Shown: positions 36,665 to 45,046 of the stretch, piece by piece
How the letters are laid out: every line of letters begins with the position of its first letter
Numbering within the stretch: position 1 is the stretch's first letter
From: Thermoclostridium sp036562185
Lineage (GTDB): Bacteria; Bacillota; Clostridia; DSM-8532
DNA length: 64,000 nucleotides
Assembly (NCBI GenBank): GCA_036562185.1
Contig: DATCKN010000123.1
Coordinates: 1 to 64,000 of the forward strand
Direction of reading: 5' to 3'
Notes under the pieces: generated by a model
What the model saw: the letters and a program-made list of their open reading frames with translations, nothing else
Told to the model about the DNA's origin: nothing
Database searches by the model: none
Translations under genes and position numbers: made by a program

Positions 36665-39600
36665 ATGAAAATAAACGGCGAAGTTATGAAATATTTGCTC
36701 GGATCGTCCGACTTACCTTTCAGCAAAGAGTGGGGAAGCAGAATTAAGTCCTGGATGCTTGAGTTATTAAACCATTTTTATATAAAACTGGGGACTATCG
36801 AACTGTCGGGCTTTACAACAATGGATTTTTTAACATATGAAGAGGCTCTGAACAGGCATTTCTCTCCAATGCCTCAGGGATCAAAATGGGGAGCAAAATG
36901 GGAATATGGATGGTTTAAAGGTTCGGTAAAACTTCCTGATGAGGCGCTGGGCAGGCGGATAGTCATTATGATGGACACCGGTGCCGAAGGCATTGTTTTT
37001 GTTAATGGGAAAAATGCGGGTTCAATTGATCGTTTCCATGATGAGATTACAATTTCGATGTCGGGTGTACCGGGGGAGATTTATGACATTATTGTCGAAA
37101 GTTATGCCGGTCATGGACCACGTATTGAAAATATCGGTCCCACACCGCCCGGCAGGACAGCTGTACCCGAACCCGGCAGAACCCAGGCAACTGTAGGTGA
37201 AAGTTCTTTCGGCATATGGGACGAAGATGCTTTCCAGCTGTTTATGGATGTAAGCACCTTATACAAGGTTTTAATCAGTATAGATAAAAAATCGCTGCGC
37301 GCCCAGGAAATTTATAAGGCACTGTGCGAATTTACACTGATTGTGGATTTTGAGCAGCCTTATGAAAAAAGAGTTCAGGGTTTCAAATTATGCAGGAAAA
37401 AACTGAAACCGCTGCTCCAGTGCGTTAATGGCTCAACTATGCCACTTATGTACATATTCGGTCAATCCCATCTTGACCTGGCATGGCTTTGGACTTTAAA
37501 CGAAACGAAGAGAAAGGCCGGCAGGACCCTTTCAACCCAATTGGCATTAATGGATGAATATCCCGATTACAAGTTTTTTATAACACAGCCTCCGTTATTT
37601 ATCATGCTTAAGGAGCACTACCCGGAACTGTATAAACGTGTTCTGGAAAAAGTACATAACGGCCAGATAATGCCTGAAGGGGGAATGTGGGTTGAACCCG
37701 ATACCAACATGCCTTCGGGTGAAAGCCTTGTACGCCAGTTTATTTACGGTAAGAGATTTTTCATGGAAGAGTTCGGTATTGACAGCAAACTCCTGTGGCT
37801 TCCGGACACTTTTGGATTCTCGGCTGCACTCCCGCAGATAGCAAAAGGGTGCGGGATTAAATATTTTTCAACTCAGAAGATAGTCCGGAACTATTATGAG
37901 GGCGATCCATTCCCATACAATATATTTATGTGGGAAGGAATTGACGGAACACAAATTTTGACTCATATACACAAGAAAAACAACTCGCATATCGATCCCG
38001 AAATGATAATTAACAGGTGGGAGAACGACAGAAACCAGCAGCAAGACATTTCAACCTTTATTTTCCCGTTTGGCTTTGGTGACGGCGGCGGCGGACCCAC
38101 AAGATACCATATTGAATATGCAAGGAGAATGAAGGATCTTGAAGGCGTGCCAAGAACAAAAATGAGCCATCCGAATGAATTTTTTGAAGAACTGGAGAAC
38201 AGGAAACCGCCTGAAAACAGGTATGTAGGCGAGTTGTACTTCCAGGCACATAGAGGTACTTATACAACGCAGGCGAAAACAAAGAAAGGAAACAGAAAAT
38301 CCGAAATTGCGCTGAGAGAATGTGAATTCTGGCAGGCAGCATCAAGCAAAATCAAGGGAACATGTTACCCTTACGAAGAACTGGAAAGTTTATGGAAAAC
38401 CGTGCTTTTCAATCAGTTCCACGATATTCTTGCCGGGACGTCCATCAAAAGAGTGCACGAAGAAGCTGAAGCAGATTATGAAACAGTATTGAAAAAAGCC
38501 GGTGAATTAAGCAGAAAAGCATTATCTGAAATATCCGGACAATGCGGAAAAATTACCGTTTTCAATTCCCTTTCATGGGACAGGGAAGAGCTGATTGCTC
38601 TACCCGAAGGGGTTAAATCGGTAAAATCCCTCGAAGGTTATATACTCCCCGCCCAAAATATTAACGGGACCTGCCATGCATTGGTAAAAGTCCCGGCATG
38701 CGGCTGGACAACCGTTGAACCCGTTAATGAACCGGTTGAAAATGGAATTAATGTGAGAGCGGGGAAATACTTTCTGGAAAATGAATTCTTACGTGTAACG
38801 TTTAATGAAAAAGGGCAAATATGCAGCATCATAGACAGGCAAACAGGATTTGAAACGGTAAAAGGACTGTGCAATGATTTCAGAATGTACCGGGATATTA
38901 CATCAAATTATGATGCATGGGACATAGACAGCATGTATGAGAAAGCTCCCGTTCCCCTTGACAATAACGCCGAAATAGAAGTTTTGTACCAGGGCAGACT
39001 CCAGGCTGCCATAAGGGTACGCAGGAAACTTAATAACTCTGAAATGACACAGGAAATAACATTAAGGAGCAACAGCAGGAGAGTGGACTTTAAGACAACT
39101 ATAGACTGGAGGGAGGACCATAAACTTTTAAAGGTTAATTTCCCGACGAATATACACACCAATGAGGCTCTTCATGAAATCCAGTTCGGGTATGTAAAAA
39201 GGCCGAATCACAGGTCAAGGCAATATGATGCCGACAGGTTTGAAGTATGTAACCATAAATGGACGGCAGTAGCAGAAGCAAGGAGAGGCTTTGCCATATT
39301 AAATGACTGCAAATACGGGGTTAATGTATCCGGCGGGAGCATTAACCTTACATTGTTAAAGTCTCCGCTGGTACCAGATATGACTGCTGACAGGGGTATC
39401 CATGAGTTTACTTATTCCTTTTACCTGTGGAATGGAAGTTTTGAGGACAGTGATGTTATAAGGGAAGCCTACAATTTAAACACGCCTGTTAGCTCAGCTG
39501 ATGGAGATGCAGGCGAGATGCGGTTGTTCAGTGTCGATCGGAAGGATGTAATCATCGAAACGGTTAAACTTGCTGAAGACAGGTCGGGAGATGTTATTCT

Positions 39601-39784
39601 GAGGCTTTATCAAAGCACAGGTGCTACAACGGCTTGCAGCCTGCATACGGCTTTGCCCGTTGAAAAGGCATGGGAAACAAATATGCTGGAAGAAACAGAA
39701 AAGGAAATTGAAGTAGATAATAGGTTTATCCGGCTGGTGTTCAGGCCTTTTGAGGTAAAAACCTTAAGGCTTGTGACGAAATAG
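36665..39784 (+). CDS. GH38 alpha-mannosidase
   Basis: This protein has about 1039 residues. An N-terminal beta domain precedes the catalytic domain, which has the zinc-site motif FGQSHLDLAWLW (His, Asp), the nucleophile aspartate in LWLPDTFGFS, and another zinc His in FNQFHDILAGTS. A central three-helix bundle and C-terminal beta domains follow. There is no signal peptide, so it acts inside the cell on imported mannosides. The start is uncertain: the ATGs at 36650 and 36665 and a TTG at 36626 are in frame, and none has an ideal ribosome site; 36665 is preceded by GAAGGGATGG at longer spacing. It is the last gene of the inositol-type cluster and ends at a terminator. Confidence 0.92.
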   Translation: MKINGEVMKYLLGSSDLPFSKEWGSRIKSWMLELLNHFYIKLGTIELSGFTTMDFLTYEEALNRHFSPMPQGSKWGAKWEYGWFKGSVKLPDEALGRRIVIMMDTGAEGIVFVNGKNAGSIDRFHDEITISMSGVPGEIYDIIVESYAGHGPRIENIGPTPPGRTAVPEPGRTQATVGESSFGIWDEDAFQLFMDVSTLYKVLISIDKKSLRAQEIYKALCEFTLIVDFEQPYEKRVQGFKLCRKKLKPLLQCVNGSTMPLMYIFGQSHLDLAWLWTLNETKRKAGRTLSTQLALMDEYPDYKFFITQPPLFIMLKEHYPELYKRVLEKVHNGQIMPEGGMWVEPDTNMPSGESLVRQFIYGKRFFMEEFGIDSKLLWLPDTFGFSAALPQIAKGCGIKYFSTQKIVRNYYEGDPFPYNIFMWEGIDGTQILTHIHKKNNSHIDPEMIINRWENDRNQQQDISTFIFPFGFGDGGGGPTRYHIEYARRMKDLEGVPRTKMSHPNEFFEELENRKPPENRYVGELYFQAHRGTYTTQAKTKKGNRKSEIALRECEFWQAASSKIKGTCYPYEELESLWKTVLFNQFHDILAGTSIKRVHEEAEADYETVLKKAGELSRKALSEISGQCGKITVFNSLSWDREELIALPEGVKSVKSLEGYILPAQNINGTCHALVKVPACGWTTVEPVNEPVENGINVRAGKYFLENEFLRVTFNEKGQICSIIDRQTGFETVKGLCNDFRMYRDITSNYDAWDIDSMYEKAPVPLDNNAEIEVLYQGRLQAAIRVRRKLNNSEMTQEITLRSNSRRVDFKTTIDWREDHKLLKVNFPTNIHTNEALHEIQFGYVKRPNHRSRQYDADRFEVCNHKWTAVAEARRGFAILNDCKYGVNVSGGSINLTLLKSPLVPDMTADRGIHEFTYSFYLWNGSFEDSDVIREAYNLNTPVSSADGDAGEMRLFSVDRKDVIIETVKLAEDRSGDVILRLYQSTGATTACSLHTALPVEKAWETNMLEETEKEIEVDNRFIRLVFRPFEVKTLRLVTK

Positions 39785-39810
39785 TAAAGGATTAGGGCAC
39801 ACCCGTTATA

Positions 39811-39856
39811 AAACTCTGACAAGCTTATAATATATAGCTTGCCAGAGTTTTTATTA
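39811..39856 (+). terminator. Terminator after the GH38 gene
   Basis: AAACTCTG and CAAGCT pair with AGCTTG and CAGAGTTT, with one A/C bulge, followed by TTATTATT. Confidence 0.82.
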
Positions 39857-39869
39857 TTGATCTGATAAA

Positions 39870-40115
39870 TTATTTTTTTTGCTTTCTGAAACGGTTTGGT
39901 GTATATCCATACTTGGCCTTAAACTGCTGAATAAGTATGCCGGAGTATTAAAACCGAATTCGAAAGCAATCTGCCGTATTGTCAGATTGCTGTTAAGAAG
40001 AAGCTCCATGGCTCTTTCAAACTTAAGCTCTTTTATATGGGTAACAAAATTTACACCGGTTTTTTCCTAGAATAATTTGCTCAGGTAAGCAGGGCTGATA
40101 CGGTTTAAAGATTAT
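39870..40115 (-). pseudogene. AraC-type regulator remnant, 3' end only
   Basis: The minus strand encodes the last ~80 residues of an AraC/XylS domain: ISPAYLSKLF, then an in-frame TAG, EKTGVNFVTHIKELKFERAM, and LTIRQIAFEFGFNTPAY. A one-base deletion near 39943 then shifts frame, after which the family ending YGYTPNRFRKQKK appears. Nothing upstream of ISPAYLS remains; the sequence passes directly into a GH105 remnant on the other strand. It carries three defects: 5' truncation, a stop and a frameshift. Confidence 0.82.
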
Positions 40116-40282
40116 GCAGTAAAAGAATAGACGAATCAGGAATAGTGCATGGTGTGTCCTATGGTACACCTTTGGGGGATAATATTGGCCATTACAGGAA
40201 TATGCCGTGTGTGCCAACTGCTTACGGACAGGGATTGACATTTTTAATGCTGGTGGAGTATCTTATATATAGCGGGACGTGA
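40116..40282 (+). pseudogene. GH105-type hydrolase remnant, 3' end only
   Basis: In frame from 40116 the plus strand reads RIDESGIVHGVSYGTPLG, then PTAYGQGLTFLMLVEYL and a stop. This matches the C-terminus of the intact GH105 gene at 48101 (DENGMVHGVSYGTGMG and PTAYGQGLTFLMLTEL). There is no start, ribosome site or 5' two-thirds. It abuts the AraC remnant back-to-back at about 40105-40116. Confidence 0.85.
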
Positions 40283-40286
40283 TAAA

Positions 40287-40644
40287 ATGGACAAGGAAAT
40301 CGTAAAAAGGTATGCTCCAATTATTTATTTTGACGAAAGGGAACCTTTTTATCCGATAAGAACGGGCTGCACTATATTTACCCGACCTGGACCGTCACCG
40401 TCGTTTAGAAGGGAGATATGCTTTAATAGCGAATATATTAAATACGTTATAGAATATGCAATATATTGGGACTTTGATATTCAGCACCTTTACGAGCTCG
40501 AGCATGTATGGATATATGTGGATGAAATTTAAAAAATACGAATTCAACGATGGTATTTTTACTGATTGGGAAACACTATATAATGAAATACCAAAACTGA
40601 TAGAGAGAAAGTTAAATGAAATTATTTTTAGTTCCAGGCATTAG
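40287..40644 (+). pseudogene. Broken small gene of unknown family
   Basis: The ATG at 40287, five bases after the GH105 remnant's stop, opens 81 codons ending YELEHVWIYVDEI and a stop. From about 40522 a different frame continues sensibly: KKYEFNDGIFTDWETLYNEI and then PKLIERKLNEIIF, stop at 40644. The two halves look like the N- and C-terminal parts of one protein joined by an internal deletion or frameshift. I do not recognise the family. It has no clear ribosome site of its own. Confidence 0.55.
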
Positions 40645-40664
40645 AAAACTTTTATTTTCGTTTT

Positions 40665-40690
40665 AATACCCGGCATTGCAGCCGGGTATT
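40665..40690. terminator. Symmetric hairpin downstream of the alpha-toroid gene
   Basis: AATACCCGGC pairs with GCCGGGTATT around a 6-base loop. It lies just past the 3' end of the minus-strand gene that ends at 40708. Neither side has a proper U-run, so its role as a terminator is uncertain. Confidence 0.5.
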
Positions 40691-40707
40691 GTCATACTTC
40701 GGGAAAC

Positions 40708-42357
40708 CTAATCCTTTTTTGCTTTAATTGTTATTGTGCGATCGAAATTTGTGTAATCGGTCATATATAAAATGAAGTTATGATCACCGGTGGAGTCTTC
40801 CGAATATCCTCCCCTTATAAACTCATGGGATGCAAACCCTCCGGATATAATAAGCTCATCGCTTCCCTTCGCAAAAAGAACCTCGCCCTTTCTTAATATC
40901 ATGTAGCCCTTGCCGATTGTTTCGGTTATGAAATTGTCAGCATATAATTTTCCTCCGACAGGAAGGCTTATTTCCAGCCTGACAGGAATTCTGTCTATGC
41001 CTGAGGTTTTAATATGAACTTCTATTCCGTTGGGAACATCGGTGACTGATACAATAATTTCGGTAAAACTGTTTATATATAATTCCCTGCTCTTATTGTC
41101 CATTTGCCACCAGTCAGAGGTTCGTGGCTTTTCTTTGAAAGGCAGATAATACCAGCCTTCTGCTTTAAATTTCATTATATAGGTGTTTTCTTTTTGTTCA
41201 ATTGATTCTGCTATAAAGTTTCTGTGCTGAAAGTAGCTTACACCGATTTTTATTCCCAGCCTTATGGAGTTGTATTGAAAGTAAAGGAAGTTTTTTTCTT
41301 TTTGGATTAGTGAATAGGTAATGTCTTGTTTTCTTACCCTGACCAGACCGGAGTATGGGAAGTATTTACTGTATTCTGTGGGGAATCCGATTTCCTTTAA
41401 TTCAATATCTGACATCCAGTCATAAAGCATCAAAAGATGCAGGCAATCGAGAGAGAAATCCCTGTTTTCAATTGCGTCAACGATTATTTTATGTGCGGCG
41501 GCGTTGAATTTATCAGCGTGGTTCCTGCTTTTTCGGGACATATAAAGGAACTGGTAAAAATATTTTGTTGGATATTCTTTTCTTCCCTTATCCTGTCTTA
41601 ATGAATTTTCAGTGAATATACTTCCGTCTGCATCAATCATCATGAGCATCATGTTCAGATTTCGATCAACATATTCCAGGAACCTGTCGTCGTTAAGCTC
41701 CTCGCAAAGCATTATCATCGCCGTGTTTACAACGGCATTGTAATTTCCCGAAGATCGCTCGGAATATTCCCCGTCATTGGTGCAATCAATCGGCTCAATG
41801 AAGTATTCATTCATTCTTTTAATACATTGCTCCGAAAGGTTTTTGTCTTCGATGATGTTTGCGCAGGCAGCAAGGCCGGCAGCTATGGCCCAGCGGTGGT
41901 TGGGAGTATGGAAACCTCCTGTAATCAGCGCGTTTGCTGCCGAATATATTATGTTATATAATTTATCTTTGATTTCTTTTAAGCGATTTTGATTGTCATA
42001 CTTTTTTATCAGGTTATATGTATAGGTTAACCGCTTTATAATGAAGGCAGTGTCGGGTGCACTCTTGAAATTGCAGCTTGCAAAATCAAAACTGCCGTCT
42101 TCCCGCTGAAACCTGTGTATAAAGTCATATGCAACTGATAGCCTTTTCAAAAGTTGTTCGCTATTATAATATTTGCTTTTTGGATTAAGATAGGCAGCAA
42201 CGCAGGTACAGCAGGTGTAAACAGTCATTTTTACATCTATAAAGGCATTTTTGACAGAACCATAATCAGGACTTTTTTCGTCCATTACCTGATTACTGAT
42301 AAAATAATCGGTTTTCCTGTCGGCACATTCAACTACAAAATTGTAATATCGCTCCAT
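40708..42357 (-). CDS. Putative alpha/alpha-toroid polysaccharide-acting protein (lyase-like)
   Basis: This 549-residue protein has no signal peptide. The first ~340 residues are helical repeats, with the stretch GGFHTPNHRWAIAAGLAACA near residue 145 that recalls the Asn-His motif of heparinase/alginate-lyase-like toroids. The last ~200 residues look like a beta-sandwich. That two-part build is typical of polysaccharide lyases and unsaturated-glycan enzymes. I cannot assign a family with certainty. It is divergent from the MFS transporter, and both promoters carry matching operators probably bound by the ROK regulator, so it probably degrades the glycan that the MFS protein imports. Confidence 0.55.
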   Translation of the reverse strand: MERYYNFVVECADRKTDYFISNQVMDEKSPDYGSVKNAFIDVKMTVYTCCTCVAAYLNPKSKYYNSEQLLKRLSVAYDFIHRFQREDGSFDFASCNFKSAPDTAFIIKRLTYTYNLIKKYDNQNRLKEIKDKLYNIIYSAANALITGGFHTPNHRWAIAAGLAACANIIEDKNLSEQCIKRMNEYFIEPIDCTNDGEYSERSSGNYNAVVNTAMIMLCEELNDDRFLEYVDRNLNMMLMMIDADGSIFTENSLRQDKGRKEYPTKYFYQFLYMSRKSRNHADKFNAAAHKIIVDAIENRDFSLDCLHLLMLYDWMSDIELKEIGFPTEYSKYFPYSGLVRVRKQDITYSLIQKEKNFLYFQYNSIRLGIKIGVSYFQHRNFIAESIEQKENTYIMKFKAEGWYYLPFKEKPRTSDWWQMDNKSRELYINSFTEIIVSVTDVPNGIEVHIKTSGIDRIPVRLEISLPVGGKLYADNFITETIGKGYMILRKGEVLFAKGSDELIISGGFASHEFIRGGYSEDSTGDHNFILYMTDYTNFDRTITIKAKKD

Positions 42358-42394
42358 AAACTGCCTCCGTTCATTGAATGGTATAAATATATTT

Positions 42395-42413
42395 AATTAA
42401 TTAACTAAGCTAA
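42395..42413. promoter_or_regulatory. ROK-type operator, copy 1
   Basis: AATTAATTAACTAAGCTAA matches copy 2 (read on the opposite strand) at 17 of 19 positions. It lies 38 bases before the start codon of the minus-strand alpha-toroid gene. Confidence 0.65.
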
Positions 42414-42452
42414 TAATACCCTTATTTTACAGACTAGTCAAGATTTTAACTG

Positions 42453-42482
42453 TTGACTTTTAACTCAGGATGGTACTATATT
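42453..42482 (+). promoter_or_regulatory. Promoter of the MFS transporter gene
   Basis: TTGACT, an 18-base spacer and TATATT, ending one base before operator copy 2. Confidence 0.6.
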
Positions 42483-42483
42483 A

Positions 42484-42502
42484 TTAACTAAGTTAATTAA
42501 TT
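42484..42502. promoter_or_regulatory. ROK-type operator, copy 2
   Basis: TTAACTAAGTTAATTAATT contains the perfect 13-bp dyad TTAACT-A-AGTTAA. It overlaps the expected transcription start of the MFS gene, a natural place for repression. Confidence 0.7.
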
Positions 42503-42516
42503 GTGGGGGGCAGCTT

Positions 42517-43680
42517 ATGGAAACACAAAAATTCCCGGTACAACTCTTCCTGCATTACATCCTGTTTTACTCTGCCCAGGCTATGTACGGTGTTTATTTT
42601 AATCTTTATTTGTCAGATATCGGGTTTTCAAATACAATGGTGGGATTACTGTCGGCTTTATCGACACTGATCCTGCTGATATCGCAGCCGTTTTGGGGAA
42701 TTGTCAGTGACAAGGCGGAAAAGAAAAACACGGTATTAAAAACATTATTTCTGGTATCTGCTTTATCAGCACTGATGTATTATGGTTCAACCAATTATCT
42801 GTATGTGATAATAGTCAGTTTGATTTTCACTGTGTTTTATACTCCGCTTGTACCATTGCAGGATAATCTCACCCTGGAATACCTGGCGGGCAAAAGATGG
42901 AATTTCGGGCATATAAGGATGGGGGGGACAATTGGATACGCATTCACTGTTGTAATAGCAGGTGTCCTGCTGAAAAGCCGGTACTCTCATATTTTCTGGG
43001 TTGTTTCGCTTTTTTTGCTGCTTTGTTTTCTTATGATGTTCATCATGCCAACAGTTCCCGGGTTCCGGACCAGGGCAGAAAAAGCCCCGCTCAGTAGCAT
43101 ACTGAAGAACAAAACGTTTATGTGTCTGGTTGGATTTAATCTTGCTTATTCGCTTGGAACAAACTTTTACTCTACGTATTACCCCATTTACTTTGAGTCA
43201 TTGGCAGGCAGCAGTTCTTTGGTCGGAGTGCTGGTTTTTACCTGTGCAATTGTAGAAGTGCCGTTTTTATTGGTAATTAACAAAATTTTAAAGAAACTTG
43301 GTATAATTAAATTATTGGTTGCAGCAACAATGGTTTCAGGTTTACGATGGCTCCTGCTGTATATATTAACCAATCCGGTACTTATTATTCTGGCTAACTT
43401 ATTGCATGGCTTCAGTTTTTCCAGCTTTACATATTGCCTTGTTACATATATCAATGAAAATGTACCGAAGAGTTTAAGGGCTACAGGGCAAACTTTTAAT
43501 ACGTTGATTTCAGCTTTCTTTTCAAAAGTTGTATTTGGTTTTTTGGGTGGTGTGGCAAGTGATGTTTTCGGTGTTAATAAAATCATGCTGGTATCTTCGG
43601 TGATTACTTTTGTGGCATCAATTGTGTTTGGAATGCTTTTGGCGAAGTTAAAAGATAACGGTGATGAAACCACGGCATGA
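42517..43680 (+). CDS. MFS sugar transporter (LacY/NupG-like)
   Basis: This 387-residue protein has 12 membrane helices. Major-facilitator motifs include the GIVSDKAEKK loop between helices 2 and 3 and the VPLQDNLTLEYL and RMGGTIGYAF segments typical of the MFS_1-like/oligosaccharide:H+ symporter group. It probably imports a di- or oligosaccharide with protons. The ATG follows GTGGGGGG. Neighbours are the divergent alpha-toroid protein, the ROK regulator downstream (79 bp), and then pectin-type hydrolases. An unsaturated rhamnogalacturonide or similar product is a fair guess for substrate. Confidence 0.9.
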   Translation: METQKFPVQLFLHYILFYSAQAMYGVYFNLYLSDIGFSNTMVGLLSALSTLILLISQPFWGIVSDKAEKKNTVLKTLFLVSALSALMYYGSTNYLYVIIVSLIFTVFYTPLVPLQDNLTLEYLAGKRWNFGHIRMGGTIGYAFTVVIAGVLLKSRYSHIFWVVSLFLLLCFLMMFIMPTVPGFRTRAEKAPLSSILKNKTFMCLVGFNLAYSLGTNFYSTYYPIYFESLAGSSSLVGVLVFTCAIVEVPFLLVINKILKKLGIIKLLVAATMVSGLRWLLLYILTNPVLIILANLLHGFSFSSFTYCLVTYINENVPKSLRATGQTFNTLISAFFSKVVFGFLGGVASDVFGVNKIMLVSSVITFVASIVFGMLLAKLKDNGDETTA

Positions 43681-43759
43681 TGGTGGCCTGGAACGGTAAC
43701 GGCAGGATTTTTGTTAAAAATGGCATTTTGACTCAGTATAATGTTTTGGAGGTTATATA

Positions 43760-44896
43760 ATGGAATCCTATGATCCCAATTATATCAAATCACAAAACCG
43801 GAAACTTGTATTTGATTTGTTTATGGCAGAAGGGGAACTTTCAAGGGCTGAAATTACAAGGAGAACCACAATGAGTTTTCCTACCGTTCTTAAGGTTGTC
43901 AACTTTTTTTTATCAAAAAACCTGGTATATGAAACCGGAATCAGCGTGCAAAACAATGATGGGGCAGGAAGAAAGGGAAGGCTGCTTAAGTTCAACCCGA
44001 ATGCATACGGCGCTGTTGGCATTGTTTTTGAAGGAAAATTTATAAACATGGGTTTTGTAAATTTAAAAGGCGAAGTAATTGAGAGCATATCGCTAAACAC
44101 AGATGAAAGCACCGAAAGTTTCAAGTTTTCATTATTGGCTGACAGGATAAAGGAATTAATAAGCAAAAACAGGGATATACCCTGCCTTGGTATAGGATTT
44201 GGGTTGCCCAAAGCTGTCAATCCAGATAAAAAAACCATTCTCGAATATACAAATACCGTCATTAAGGAGATAAGCTTTGAAGAATATACCGGCCTGCCGC
44301 CTGAAACTTTTCAGATGCCAATTTTTATTGAGAATGATGTTAAAACAGTAAGTATTGGTGAAATATTTCTAAGAAAGAAATCCGAAGTGGGAAATCTTGT
44401 TTACATCTCCCTTGGAAGCGGGCTTGGATCGGCTGTAATTCTTGACGGCAAGGTTCACCGGGGTATTAATTTTCTTGCGGGGGAGATAGGATCTTTAGTA
44501 TTAAATGACCCTGATCTGCTGGATTTTAAAAACCTGTCAGAAGAGGCAATAGAGAATAGAATAAATTTAACGGCCATCAAAGAGAAATTTGGAATTGAAA
44601 TACGAAAGGGGTTAACAGTATCTGAATCCCTTAAACAGCAAATAACCGAGTATATTGCAAATTACCTGGCTGTTATCATATATAATTACGTTCATATACT
44701 GGATATTGACGAATTTGTCATATCGGGAATAATCCCTGAATTCCTTGGCGATGAATTTTACCAGTATCTTAAGTTTTTTGTCAGAAAGCTATTAAAAACC
44801 AGCGTAAAAATTACACCTTCGATAAATGCCGATGCAGGGGTTATTGGAGCTGGTGTCATGGTTTTTAACAATACAATTATGACCATATTGTCGTAA
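43760..44896 (+). CDS. ROK-family transcriptional repressor
   Basis: This 378-residue protein has an N-terminal winged helix-turn-helix (LSRAEITRRTTMSFPTVLKVVNFFL, about residues 27-51). A ROK sugar-kinase-like domain follows, with the nucleotide/sugar loops GIGFGLPKAVN, the IENDVK motif and YISLGSGLGSAVILDG. The zinc-site cysteine cluster usual in NagC/Mlc-type regulators and ROK kinases is not evident, so ligand handling may be unusual. The gene follows the MFS transporter in the same direction. TTAACTAAGTTAA-type dyads, fitting ROK regulators, lie at both promoters of the divergent pair upstream. Confidence 0.9.
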   Translation: MESYDPNYIKSQNRKLVFDLFMAEGELSRAEITRRTTMSFPTVLKVVNFFLSKNLVYETGISVQNNDGAGRKGRLLKFNPNAYGAVGIVFEGKFINMGFVNLKGEVIESISLNTDESTESFKFSLLADRIKELISKNRDIPCLGIGFGLPKAVNPDKKTILEYTNTVIKEISFEEYTGLPPETFQMPIFIENDVKTVSIGEIFLRKKSEVGNLVYISLGSGLGSAVILDGKVHRGINFLAGEIGSLVLNDPDLLDFKNLSEEAIENRINLTAIKEKFGIEIRKGLTVSESLKQQITEYIANYLAVIIYNYVHILDIDEFVISGIIPEFLGDEFYQYLKFFVRKLLKTSVKITPSINADAGVIGAGVMVFNNTIMTILS

Positions 44897-45046
44897 AGAA
44901 GTGAAATCCCCTAAAAAACGGTATTGATTTACCATTGAATAACTGAAAACTATCCTATAATATCTTAATATACCATAAATTATAGCCATCTTCTGTGTTT
45001 TCAGTTAAACACTTTATGTTGTATTCAATTAAGGAGGACATTGGTC

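Noticed and set aside
39879..40070. 63-codon plus-strand frame in the graveyard region
   Set aside because: It is antisense to the AraC remnant, whose minus-strand translation has clear family motifs.
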